The notes beneath the pieces were generated by a model. That model ran no database searches. It was not told the origin of the DNA and saw only the letters and a list, made by a program, of their open reading frames with translations. A program made the translations under genes and the position numbers. From Numida meleagris (lineage: Eukaryota > Chordata > Aves > Galliformes > Numididae), in NCBI RefSeq assembly GCF_002078875.1, contig NC_034415.1, positions 24,405,381 to 24,469,380 on the forward strand: a stretch of DNA of 64,000 nt. The letters run 5' to 3'. Every line of letters begins with the position of its first letter. Position 1 is the first letter of the stretch. Below are positions 49,908 through 61,800 of the stretch, piece after piece.

Positions 49908-50044
49908 GTTGGGAAGTGATACGCTGCCCGAAAAGAACGTGGCGGGAGGGGGTGGGGGACAGGAAGCGGAAGTGGTTTTAGTTCCTTACGGAAGCGGGGT
50001 GAGTGCTTTTGTTGCCGCGCTGAGGGGAGCCGAGGGCGACAGCC

Positions 50045-50174
50045 ATGGCGAACCGGACGGTGAAGGACGCGCACAGCATCCACGGCACCAACCCGCAGTA
50101 CCTCGTGGAGAAGATCATTCGGACCCGTATTTACGAGTCTAAGTATTGGAAAGAGGAATGCTTCGGTCTCACGG
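50045..50174 (+). CDS. PRPF38A: PRPF38A coding exon 1 (residues 1-43)
   Basis: MANRTVKDAHSIHGTNPQYL through EECFGLT, then one base and donor GTATGG. Identical in recall to the mammalian N-terminus. Confidence 0.97.
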
Positions 50175-53100
50175 GTATGGCGGGCTGGGTCGGGCGGGCA
50201 CTTCGAGGGGGAGGCCAGCACTAACGGCCGTCCCTCTTGCAGCCGAGCTGGTGGTGGACAAGGCCATGGAGCTGAAGTACGTGGGGGGCGTCTACGGTGG
50301 GAACATCAAACCCACGCCTTTCTTGTGCCTGACGCTGAAGATGCTGCAGATCCAGCCCGAGAAGGACATCATTGTGGAGTTCATAAAAAATGAGGACTTC
50401 AAGTAAGTCTATAGCGTGTTTTCTTGCTTTTCTCTTTTGCTTGATGAAATGTGGATGTCCCTAACTGCCAGGGAAACTCTAGGGCAGGACTCAGCTTCTT
50501 ATACACAGACCTTTGTAAATGTGCTCTTCTTGCTAAAGCCTGGCCTTACTCTCGCTTTCCAAAGGCTTGTTCATCTTCTCACTGGGCTGTTGAAAATATT
50601 GGCCTTTGTGGCATGTGTTCTCTGCGACAACACAGCCTGAACAACTGGGAATGAGGTACATTAATGGAGCCATAATCACTTACTTTTTCATTAGTGATTC
50701 TTTAATCTCTGCACGTATAAACAAACCATACCAAGGTGATGCACGTGCTTGAGTATTTGAAGGAGAAAATCCATACAGCCACTCTTTATTATAGGGTACT
50801 GTTTTTCCTCCTAAAATTCTAGGAACAATTTTTCTTTACCTAAATTGCTGACTATGCCGAAAGCTCGGATATGTGCACTGGTTTACTTTTCAGGTATGTC
50901 CGAATGCTGGGTGCATTGTACATGAGATTGACGGGCACAGCTATTGACTGCTACAAGTATCTTGAGCCACTGTACAACGACTATCGAAAAATAAAAAGTC
51001 AGAACAGAAATGGGGGTAAGCAACATTATGTGGTTATGGTTTCTCAGTCCCTCATTGATGGCCTCTTTAACAGATGTTTTTTTTTTAGAAAAATATTCTC
51101 TTTTAGTAATGTGTAAGTTTAAAAAGTGTGACACAATTATCTTTTTGAAACACTGCTTTTACTAACTCATTCTTTTGATATTATGTTGTGAGTCTTGTAC
51201 AAATGAGAACTGCTTTGCTTATTTTGCTTTCCCCAAGTGCTTGTGTTTTCTGCTGGACACTGAAACTCAGTTCCATATATACCAAACAAACACTACTCGA
51301 GTGAGTTCAAGCACTGGACATCTGCTAGTCCTAGCTGTGCTGCAGTTTCTCCTTTCTACAAGACAGGCCTAAGGATTTTCCTCATCATTAAGAATGATTT
51401 TAAAGCTATTGTTTGTACAGCTCCTTCAACAAAGTCTGAAGTGTCTCATTTATATAGTGTTAACCATGTATTTAAGATGCTATTTTTTTCCCTCTAGAAT
51501 TTGAACTGATGCATGTGGATGAATTTATTGATGAACTACTCCATGAGGAACGTGTGTGCGATATAATTCTGCCTCGATTGCAGGTTTGGAGAAGCGAATG
51601 GTCTTAACTGCATCATATTCAGTAGTTGTATCAGCTACTGGCTTGTTGCATAAAGCTATGATTAAGAATCTTTGGGCATGTCAAATGCCTCTTAGGTGCT
51701 TATCTTATACAGCCCAAGAATAAAGTTGTAATTTCTCCTAGAAACGATATGTTCTGGAAGAAGCTGAGCAACTTGAACCTCGTGTTAGTGCTCTGGAAGA
51801 AGATATGGATGATGTAGAATCTAGCGAGGAGGAAGAAGAGGAAGATGAAAAGGTTAGTGACATATTTTACAGAGGAATAGTTAAAGCTGGTGCTGTAACC
51901 ACCACAAACTCTATGGGTTTGTGAGAAATACTTGAGAGATCTCAGAAAACTGTTTGCAGTAATCAGCTCCTCCCTTAATGGATTTTCATATAAGCTGCTT
52001 GTGAGAACACTTCAGATCCTGAAGCAACTCTGAAGTGCTGTTTGTCAAGCTTTCCTGCCTGCTGAAAATCACAGCTCTGAATCTGTTCTGTGCTACTGAG
52101 ACGTATTTCAGATTATTTTATGTACATAGCCAAGAAGTAAAGATGATGGTGAAGGCTACGATAACAACTGTAGTCAATTCTGCTGTGCTACTTAAGAATC
52201 AACAGTATGAAAGGCCTTCTTAATTTCTAGTTAGTAGATTTGGGCAGTACCACTCATACGTGAATATTAAGTATTTGAAGAAGGAGAAGCTTGATTGTGT
52301 GAATTATTTCCTTTTTTTCACTTACATTTATCATTCAGAAATCCTTACTGATAAATAAAACCTTGATGAAAGACTTACAGAACCTTTTTTCCCCATTGTT
52401 CCCAGCTGGAGCGAGTACCCTCTCCTGATCACCGCAGAAGAGGCTACAGAGACCTTGACAAACCTCGCAGATCTCCAGCTATACGATACAGGCGGAGCCG
52501 AAGCAGGTCTCCACGAAGGTGAGACATGGCTCCTTTTCAGCAATATGTTTACCTATTGTGCTGCAGAGGGCCGGAGCAAAGCATGAAGGGGAAGATGACA
52601 ATTTAGCCCCAGAATCTCTTATGCTTTCCATTTCCTTTAGCCACTTCCTAAAGTAAGGAGCGGTACAGAGTCACAGTTGACATCTGCGTGTCCCTTTCTC
52701 TTGTCCTTTAGTAACTCTTGAACTTGCTCGCCAGTGTTAGCTAAATATGATAATAGAATAAAGATATTAAGGGGAACCAAGTGCTTGTTTTCAAGTAAGT
52801 AAAGTTTGGAGAGAAAATCCAGTTTCTGTTCTTACTAGTAGTAAGCCATAAAAAAAAAAATCATCACTTAACCCTTCTGCTCATTGTGTGGGCCAGATCA
52901 AAGCATGTACTGCCTCTTGTGCATCAAGCCAATCAACTGCTACTGCAGATTATAGGAGAGTGTAAGGTGCAGTTGCTGGAGTATATAGGAAATGAAACTG
53001 CTGGTTCTGTTGATTATTTTTAATGCCTCTTTTCTCCCCCAATTACAGGCGAAGCCGCTCTCCAAAGAGAAGAAGGTAATCTTTTATTCTATTACTTAAT

Positions 53101-53952
53101 GTTAAAACGTATGTTTTTAGTATGGCTATCTGAAAAACTTCTTTTCTCTCTCTCAGTCCATCACCACGCCGGGAGAGACATCGCAGCAAAAGCCCAAGAC
53201 GACACCGGAGCAGATCCAGGGAGAGGCGCCACAGATCAAGATCTAAATCTCCAGGTATTTCTGTAGTTTACAAATTAAATCTGGCATTTTTTTTAACCAG
53301 CACGACATCTACTGGAAAAAAAAAAATCAGTGTCATAGTATCAAGAAGGTTGTTTACATGCTTAATCTGGTTTATAAAGTGGTTAGTTGTATGAAAGTAT
53401 GGAGAACTGCTTCAATACGCACAAAATTGCCTGAGTACGTTTTTCAGATACTTGGCAGGAGGTTAATTTGAATGCGTAATTAAGCTTGGAATTCTCCCAT
53501 TAGCTAGGACACTTAGTCACCAGAAGCAGATTGCAATAGCAAAACAAAAAAGACCTCGAGGGTCTATGGAAGTAACTGTTACTATTTTATTTTTTTTTTC
53601 TTATAGGGCATCACCGTAGTCACAGACACAGAAGTCATTCCAAATCACCTGAAAGGTAATGCTTCTTGGCATGATGCTTAAGGATGTCCGTTCGGTTGTA
53701 GGATTGTACCCTTGTCATTGAATCTTGGGGATTGAAGGTCTTCTTACAATGTAGTAAATGAAGTATTTCACATTCAGTGTTTTCTAGTTATACTATCCCC
53801 ATGTGGCTGTGTAAAACACTTATTGTTTATTGCAACTTATTGCTATATTTCATGTTGTTTGTTTAAAACAGGTACTAGTACTGTGACACATAACTGTTTT
53901 CTGTTTCAGATCTAAGAAAAGTCACAAAAAGAGTCGTCGAGGGAATGAATAA
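50045..53952 (+). CDS. PRPF38A: PRPF38A, pre-mRNA-splicing factor 38A, complete, 312 aa in 10 coding exons
   Basis: PRPF38A joins the spliceosome at the pre-catalytic B stage and works with MFAP1 and ZMAT2 (Snu23) before activation. The ten exons give 312 residues, the same length as human. Residues 1 to about 180 form the PRP38 fold, beginning MANRTVKDAHSIHGTNPQYL and containing GGVYGGNIKPTPF and LGALYMRLTG. Next come an acidic stretch around 190-215 (EDMDDVESSEEEEEEDE) and an RS/RH-rich tail ending KKSRRGNE. The ATG is in a strong context (GCCATGG). The gene is divergent from ORC1 and convergent with TUT4. PRPF38B has a different, longer tail, so A is the better call. Confidence 0.98.
50243..50402 (+). 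CDS. PRPF38A: PRPF38A coding exon 2 (residues 44-97)
   Basis: AELVVDKAMELKYVGGVYGG and IKPTPFLCLTLKML, ending EDFK across the donor AA|GTAAGT. The intron before it is only 68 bases. Confidence 0.97.
50894..51015 (+). CDS. PRPF38A: PRPF38A coding exon 3 (residues 97-138)
   Basis: YVRMLGALYMRLTGTAIDCY and YNDYRKIKSQNRNG. Donor G|GTAAGC. Confidence 0.97.
51498..51583 (+). CDS. PRPF38A: PRPF38A coding exon 4 (residues 139-167)
   Basis: EFELMHVDEFIDELLHEERV and DIILPRLQ; human has HSERV where this has HEERV. Ends at a codon boundary, donor GTTTGG. Confidence 0.97.
51742..51852 (+). CDS. PRPF38A: PRPF38A coding exon 5 (residues 168-204, acidic stretch)
   Basis: KRYVLEEAEQLEPRVSALEE, then the acidic DMDDVESSEEEEEEDEK. 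Phase 0 on both sides. Confidence 0.97.
52406..52518 (+). CDS. PRPF38A: PRPF38A coding exon 6 (residues 205-242)
   Basis: LERVPSPDHRRRGYRDLDKP, then YRRSRSRSPRR, the start of the RS tail. Confidence 0.96.
53049..53075 (+). CDS. PRPF38A: PRPF38A coding exon 7, 27-base microexon
   Basis: Encodes about nine residues (RRSRSPKRR) of the RS tail, with acceptor TTACAG and donor GTAATC. It keeps the frame with its neighbours, so skipping it would simply delete one RS unit. Confidence 0.9.
53157..53254 (+). CDS. PRPF38A: PRPF38A coding exon 8 (RS/RH tail)
   Basis: SPSPRRERHRSKSPRRHRSR and then SRSKSP. Almost wholly Ser, Arg, His and Pro; a likely SR-protein-kinase substrate. Confidence 0.95.
53607..53655 (+). 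CDS. PRPF38A: PRPF38A coding exon 9 (RS/RH tail)
   Basis: 49 bases encoding GHHRSHRHRSHSKSPE. Preceded by a long T tract and TTATAG. Confidence 0.95.
53910..53952 (+). CDS. PRPF38A: PRPF38A coding exon 10 (stop)
   Basis: RSKKSHKKSRRGNE and TAA at 53950-53952. Same C-terminus as human. Confidence 0.97.
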
Positions 53953-54221
53953 TGAACTAATTTCAGCACACAGTTCAGTGACCTTGAACTGTAGGCTAAT
54001 ACTGTCCAGTCTATGTTATGGGACAGCTGAATATGCACTGGCTGCTTTAGCAGTCAATTTTTAATCCTTCTCCTCTTGTACAAGTGTTGTTTTTGTGTGG
54101 TTTTTGTTTTTTTTTAGTTAAAAGAAAGCTGAAGTTCTTCTTACTTTCTAATCCTTATGATAAAATTTGAAGGTAGTTTATAAATTGTTTTTCTCAAGGC
54201 CTGTAAAAACCAGTGAAGAGC

Positions 54222-54227
54222 AATAAA
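54222..54227 (+). terminator. PRPF38A: PRPF38A poly(A) signal
   Basis: AATAAA about 270 bases after the stop, followed by an A-run and then a G-rich and T-rich stretch that fits a downstream element. Confidence 0.8.
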
Positions 54228-54244
54228 AAAAGGGGGGGGTTGTC

Positions 54245-55711
54245 TTTAAAGGCTCTTTCCTGTTTCTTTTGTAATTCTTCGTTGGGACTTTTAATTGCAA
54301 CCGGCTTTATTCTCAAATCTAAGCTTTGTTTTGAGCAGCAGATGCCACATTCAGTTGCTGAAGTGTGAATATGCTTAAGTCATAAACACTGAAGAACTAC
54401 AAGCCTTAAACTCTTGTCAGTACACCTCCAGTACAGGAAAGGAAGCAACACAACAAAAGTCTAGCATGAGTTTAAGTTAGCTTCATATTTCATTCAGTAA
54501 TCTCCACTATATAGCTGACAGTTGTTTGTTCCTTTTTAAGGGATCATCCTTAAGTCTTCTGAGGCCAGTACTAGCTGGGTCAAAAGATTCAAGTAGAGAA
54601 AAATACCCCTTTTTGCCTGAAGTGTGTTGTTATTTAGTAAATTTAAGAAGAGTAAACCACTACTTTGAAGATAGATCACTTATGGCCTACCTGTCACCGG
54701 GAAGAAAATGACATTAGCCTCAGCTCTAGCATCTCTTAATGGAGTTAGCATTCTGCAAGACCCTGTTTTTCAAATTAAGAATATTCAAGTTCTTACTCAA
54801 GTCACAATTCTTACCTTAGTACATTTAATATAATTAAGTTAATATAATATCACAGGAATGTAGTTGTATTAAACTCATTTTCTACTACTCCTTTATTCAC
54901 AGCCTTGCTTCAGGAGCACAGGCTGACAATTTTGTAAGTGTCGAGACATAAAATCTGAACGCTGCCAAAATATCTTCATACTGCCCAGTGGGTGTTAACA
55001 GCACAGAAGGTAATATGCCCAACTAACTTCTTTAGAACTATCTCAAAGTACAGCCTCGTTTTTCTAGGTTTTCATACTCATTTAGAAAGGTTTTAAACAG
55101 AAAATAAACTGTACACTTAGATCAAGTATTTTACAAGATATCGCCTGTGAACAACATGGCTCATTAAAGCAAGTCAACTTTCTCCTTTAAAATAGCTCAA
55201 AGTTGTTTTTGTAATTGTAGTTTACTAATCAAATATACAAACAGGGAAGAGGAAGAAGTCTTATCCTTTTTTTGCAGTTTTATTTTTCTTTTAAAAAGTT
55301 TTTTGGCACTACATAGTTTTGTAAAGAATAGAAGTGACAAATTTTTAAACACATGAAATCCCTTTCTAATTTTATTTTTTAGAACAATATATATAAAGTC
55401 TGAAGCAACCGAAGTATGAATACAGCTAATAGAAAATAAAGAACTTAATTTTAAAAATTCTCTCTCTTTACAGTTTATCAAGATAAAACAAAACACAATT
55501 CCCCTTAAAAATAGGGTAATAAAATAGATGAAATTTGTATCACTTCGTTTTGTGATACTAGTAAAAACTATAGTTCGTATCTATGTACAAATGATACAGT
55601 TTAAAAACAGTCTTAAATAATCTTGTATCTAAACATGTTGCATTACGATTTTAAATCAGAACCTGAATTTTTTCCTCCCCTCCCTCCACCCACCCACAAT
55701 CCCATTAAACT
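54245..55711 (-). other. TUT4: TUT4 3' UTR and PRPF38A-TUT4 convergent spacer
   Basis: No coding sequence is supported. Minus-strand AATAAA candidates for TUT4 lie at 55371-55376, 55279-55284, 54892-54897 and 54306-54311. If the last is used, the TUT4 transcript ends within about 80 bases of the PRPF38A poly(A) site. No let-7 seed match (CTACCTC) was seen on the TUT4 strand. Confidence 0.5.
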
Positions 55712-55803
55712 TCACTTTTTCTGTTGAATGTAATTCAGATTCAAGTGTGGGTGTCCTTGAGACAGAAGCGAGAACCGCTGGTTACTCTGCATCAGTGGAC
55801 CAG
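55712..55803 (-). CDS. TUT4: TUT4 terminal coding exon (as predicted here)
   Basis: After acceptor TTTTAG the frame reads AGPLMQSNQRFSLLSQGHPH and NYIQQKK, then TGA at 55712-55714. The phase fits the previous exon. It does not resemble the Cys/Arg-rich end (DRCATRRC...) that I remember for human TUT4; I found no such exon in the 1 kb intron or the 3' flank. Confidence 0.78.
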
Positions 55804-58800
55804 CTAAAAGAAAATGGATTACAATTACTTCAGCGATTTAAACATTTCTAACAGTGCTTGGCTATATTAAATGTATTTATCTTACTTAGAAATAAAGTCA
55901 TTTACTAGATCGACACAAATGCTATCTGTACAGCTATCCCACTTAATGGGACAATGCAGTATTACTTCAATGCTGTCTCCAAAATTCCCTCAGAAACATT
56001 AATACATCATTTTATTACTTCAGTCTTAGCTCTTTAACAAGAATAATGATACAACATTAAAACGAGGGTCTCACTTGAAAACCTCACTACAGCCAACAGA
56101 GAAAAAGATTTGGTGCCAGTATCTCTCATTTTATACAATGTGACCCAGCAACACAGGAATCACAGCTTCCAAGTAAAATTTGGGCACAGTTTTTCTCTTA
56201 CTGGAGCCAAAGGTATTTTTCTTACTGTCTTTCCCAATCCTGGAAGATGCTGAACATCTTTACCTCACTAGCATTAGGAAGAGTTGAGATAAAGTCAGTC
56301 CTGAAGCTGATACAACTTTGATGACAGCACTGCTTTGATTGCAGCTGGACTACATAACCTCCAGAGGCTCCTTCCAACTTCAATTATTCTACAGTCTTGT
56401 AAGCTTTCATGTATGTAAGGCATTCCACAAGCAATGTACAAAAGACAAATAAAATGAATCAGCACAAGATTTTCTTCAAATTCTTAACAAACTCATGGGC
56501 AAATCGTCTTAACCCCTAGCAAAGCAGAGGTGGCTCTACAGCAAGACCAGCAGCGGAGGAAAAAGGCTGGAAGTGCAAGAGTGCAAGCTGATGCAGAATT
56601 CAGAATTTAAACCCTTCCCTCCCCCAAAGATTTTAGTCCATACAGGAAGCCAAAGTGTGGATTTGACTCTTGGATTCATTATGGTTCCAGGGAGCCTAGG
56701 CAAGTGAAACATGATTCTTTGGCTTTTAAAGCCTTTGAGACAGTAAAGAGACATGTTGCATGAGCTGTTGATTCACATACTAGTTCTAGTACCTTGAGGG
56801 TAGAAAGGTTTGTTCGGTGGATAGCTGGCATTTCCCTGCTGCATGTAGTTCTGAGGCATATTGTAAGGCCACGCTCCTCGGATGAGAGGAAAATGGGTAG
56901 GGGTCCCATGGTCCCAAGGGACAGAAGGAGGGTTCATTTTACCAAACTGTCCTTGGAAACCCTGATCTATTTTTCAATTGAAAGGGAAAAGCACATTGCA
57001 AGTTGAAATAATTAAACAGTAAGTCACAAATACAATTTACATCTCAAATAACAGTTTGCAGGGGAATTAACGTGTCTAATCCGATGTGCTACCATTTTAT
57101 TTTTGGAATATACATCAATAAAAATTACCACCTAAATTACTTCATTACTCACTATAATAGAATTTATTGGTGGGGAAGACATAAGATGAATCAGTACTTA
57201 GAATCAAGACCTACAATTTCACAATTCCACACAAAAATAAATTAGACTTTACGTCATTCTCATGACAAAAAATACAAGTTCTGAACAACTTTACTAACAT
57301 CTGAGCCCACACAGATCTTCACTATTGCTAACATGAGACATGAAAACTATTATCCTGCAAGAAAGAACTCTCAGAAACTATGCACTGGAAATCCACCAAT
57401 ACTTAAGAAACTCAATACACAGATCATCGGACCAACTTAAAATTGATTGCTAGAGAGAAAGATTAAAGACTTGTGAAATAAGTATGCAAATTATAAGCTA
57501 CTCTATTCACAAATCCAGTATTACTGCAGAATTAAGCATGAGAAATCAAGCATCCAAGGAGGCACGACACACAACAGCTCATGCCAAATGCTGTATTACT
57601 AATTCTGCTCCTCCTGCTCATAACTCCCAGTTTCTTAAGACACAATAGTGCCTGCTAATTTAAAAACATATACAATGTACACTTATAAATAAATAAATAC
57701 ATACAAGTAATTAGCATTTTCTCAGTATGTCAGCTTCCCTTCAGATTAGTCAGAAAACTTTTAGACAGACTTTCATTAAATAAAAGTAAGCTACAGGTTT
57801 AAAAATAGTAACTTCTATACAATAAAACATGAAGCACAGCTCTGGAGTAGGCATAAAAAAGTTATTTGTCTGAAACTCCTAATGATCCTACTTCTGATCA
57901 GATTGTCTACTGAAAAGAAAGCGAATTTGTTCCTTCTAACTCAAGGTCATGCAGGTCAAGACAAAGTTTTCCATGAACCTAGTCTTCCCAAGTTGTCCTA
58001 AGCAAGTATGAAACAGGCTCCAAACAGAGCAGGCAGCTCATTTTTACTATGCACCTTTCCAGTGACATCACCTTAAATAGCATCTAAGCCATAAAGGAAA
58101 CAAAGCCGATTAAAATGCAAAAAGGAAAAACTCCAAGACTGAAAACAACTAGGAGAAGGCATGCAGTAAGTTTGCAAATAGTCTGAGGGGGAAAAAATAC
58201 TGAGACTGCACAAGAAATCTGGGAAAATTGCACAGGTAAGATGGTAGTAGAAGCAAATATAATGAAACAGAGCAGAAGGAAAAAGACTGGAGACAGAGAC
58301 GGACTGGACTACATGATGAGAAATGGGATTACTTGAGGAAGGAGGATGAAGGAGAAACTAGGATTTAAGAGTTAGCCTACAAGAAGACAGCTAATCAGGT
58401 AAGAAGAGTCAGACTGGAAGAAGGTGCCTGAGAAAAGTCAGGGCTGGCTGGGCATGGGGGAGGGGGCAGATGAGCCTGGACAAGTAATTAAGATTAAAAA
58501 TGATGGAGACTCAGGGACAAAGCACACTGAAAATTCAGCACACTTGTAGCAGCTCCTGTATCCTCCAGAATATCTTCTCCACAAAGCTTCAAATACAAAA
58601 CCATGCAACTCCTGCACCTCAACAAATGCATTAAAAACTCACTGGTGGAGTGTACCTCAGCCAACACTGTTGACTCAGATGAAAACCTACTGCTACTGTC
58701 GTTTATTCTGTTAGTGCAGAGAAAAGCTGCGCAAAACATTCCTAATTTCCATCTCTTGTGATGAACAACTGCATCACCACATTGCATTATGGAGATATAT

Positions 58801-61800
58801 ATATATATTAAAATATTGGAAGAGTTATGCACTTAAAATAAATCAAAAGACCATTACGTGCAAATTTAGGAGCTGCCATGTTTTAAGTCGCTTAAAAAAC
58901 TGTATGGGCTTTGACTGCTATATACTATTTTTCTCAGCCTCAAACATACAGATGTACTTGGCTTTGGTATGAGACAAAATGCTGTTGCCCACTTGTCGCA
59001 GGGAAAACATTTATGATGCATTCTCAGGAAATAAGGTCAAAACTAAGGAAGTTAAATGAAGCAGGATAAGCTATAGGAGAAAAGACTGTATAAAAACCAT
59101 GTCATAATGTCTGTATTGCACTAAATACAAGAGGACAATGTGCTTGCACAACCGTAATTCTGCCAGTCTCTCAAATTCATAGTTGCAGTCCCAGCATTCA
59201 TCTAAATCTATACAGCAACATAAACGGAAATTGTTTTTGTAAGTGCATTCACAGAAATATATTTTAGACTTAAACAATTATAAGAACATTTCTCAGTTGA
59301 ATGCATGTTTTCTCATGTGCTGCACAGCCGTTAATGGCCAATAGGATCAACGACTAAAAGTTTACAAAGATCCAACCTGCATAATTTTTTCCTACAAAAA
59401 CATTAAGACAGTGAAGGTAGTAACTTAGTTTCTTAAGCATTGTATTTTTAATGCAAAACGAATTGGAAGAGTTAGCTGTTTCTGTAACACTTAACATTTG
59501 TACACAAAGTGTGAGAGGTTTGATACAACAGAGAAGAATTACCTGAATTCCCCACAGTGCCATTGTTCACCAGTGAGTTTGGAGTCACAGGATTGTGCCA
59601 GTGTCCCTCATGAGAAGTGCTGGGGATTCCCATGGGCCTGGCAGCAGGCTGTGCAAAGATGATACTGGGATCATTCAAGCTTACACTGCTCTGGTTATTT
59701 GTGGTGCTGCTGCTGCCAGATCTCATAGAAAATGGAACATTCGTAGAATGAGGAGGGTTACCCGGTGCAGAGTGAATAACAGGCCCATGAATAGGCCACG
59801 AAGTGTTGGGAAGCTGAATTTGGTGGTGATGGTGCATCTGAAGTAGTCCCAGGTTATGCAAGGTAGAATACTGACCTGGGGGAGATTGGGGAAAGTTAAA
59901 CAAAGACAGCTGGACCTGATGGGGTGGCTGTGCACCCTGCTGTGGTTGCGGAACGTGCTTAGACTGGGATATTGGTTGTGGCTGAGTCTGGTTAATGGAG
60001 GCTGGCTGAGAGGAATTCTGTGTAAATTGTTGAGGTTGTGGAGAATAAGATGACTGCTGCGAATCAGACTGGAGGGAAAAAAAAGTATGTATTTCTGATT
60101 AGTTCACTAGTAATTTAATAGTGTTTTTCTTTAAAAAGTACACAATCCATTAGTCTATTCTTAAAAAAAAAAAAAAAAGACAGAGCACTCCCCAGCAATA
60201 TCCCAACTACTAAGCCCAAGTTCCTGCTGGTTTAAACCAGTGCAGTTCAACTGACATTTGTTTTCCTCAGCAGATGATTTAACCTGCTAACATGGCCCAT
60301 CCCACCACCAAAAACACGATTCTGAGCAAAAACTAACCACAAGCTCCTCATTAGACTTTTTACACATCTTTTTCTCATTTTTAATCAGTCTTCCCCATCC
60401 TGCATATTTATAACCCAGAATCTCATTAAAGAGTTAACTTACTTCTAAATAGAGTAGTTCTTATTACCACAGATAATTTAGAGACTCCAAAATAAGCTCC
60501 TAATATTTCTTTTAATTGTTATTTAATCTATTAAACAAGAAATTGAACTTTCTAGAACCTCCATATCCTGATCAGGTCATTGCTGAAGGCACAGAAACAG
60601 ACAGTATTACAGCATTTGTAGAGCTCTTGCAAGCTTTCCCCTGTTTACCAGCACCAGAAACAGGCATGAGCTTATTTCATTTTATATTTCTGTTTGAACA
60701 AGAGGAAAAAAATCTTTACTGTGAGTGTGACTGAGCACTGGTTACTCAGAGAGGCTGTGGAATCTCCTTCGTTGGAGATATTTAAAAGCCATCTGGACAC
60801 AATCCTGGGTAACGCGCTCTAGGGAACCCCACTGTTCTGTCTGTGCTTCTAGTTTATGCTGGCAGACTCTCTCTTTATCACATGTAACTGAAGTATGATT
60901 CATCCATGTTCCCTGTCTATTCCTTGCAGTCCCCTCACAGCTCTCTTAAACCACAGAAAATCACAGGAGCCACAAACCTCCAGCGAGCTAACAATAAGCT
61001 TGAGTTTTAATTCTGTTACAGTTACTCCAGACTATTGCCAAAAATAACTAAGCACAAGACTTCACAAGCCACCCTAACCTATATTTGACAGATACTGAAG
61101 CTGAACTCTGACTATACAGTTTCCACACTGAAACACCATGAACAATCTCAGAGAGACACTGCATTACAAATCACAGATTTATTAGCTGGCTAGGTAGAGT
61201 GCAATGTTGTCATTCAGAAATTCAGAATCTGCTAAAAAAGTCTGGTCACACCTATTCCTAGCACAGCTCAGGACTCCTGGTTTGCTAAAGCTTCTTACTT
61301 TGATACTGTAGCTAATTGGAACTTACACATTCGGATGACTGTCTAGTGCGCAAGGGTCCTTCCACTTGCTGCTGGCTTACAGCCACTAGCTGTGAATTCA
61401 CCATGCTTCGGACCAACTGGCTGCCTAATCAAAGAACAAAAAAATTAAATAAAATGCACAAGGTTACGGGTTACAGAATAATGAACACGGAACCAGGAAT
61501 CAGTGACACTGTGAGCACTGTGTGACACAGTGTAGGTAAATCACTTTAATTTCTCCTGCACTTAAGTGTAAAGCTTTCCATCTACCGGTAACAGCTGATA
61601 TTAATATTTACAGCAGCTAAAGCCAACATTTAATTCCGTTTAATACAAATCCTAGCACGAACAGTTAAGAAGGCTACTTTACAGAGGTTTCCACACTACC
61701 GCTGTGAGCTGTGGGATTTCAAATGGCATTAGCAACAGCAAAAAGTTTTGGGCAAAGAGGGGAAAAAAAGGGATAACGGAATACAGAAAACAGCAAGGTT

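Larger units (their letters stand above)
49260..50240. promoter_or_regulatory. Bidirectional CpG-island promoter of ORC1 and PRPF38A
   Basis: A CpG-dense block of about 1 kb sits between two genes transcribed away from each other. The ORC1 first-exon donor and the PRPF38A ATG are only about 340 bases apart. Within it are an E2F palindrome, a YY1-like site and at least two ETS-type GGAAGTG sites. No TATA box is seen. Long frames on either strand here reflect G+C content. Confidence 0.85.

Noticed and set aside
49685..50221. 178-codon minus-strand open frame over the shared promoter
   Set aside because: Antisense to the PRPF38A first exon and driven by high G+C content; no recognisable family.
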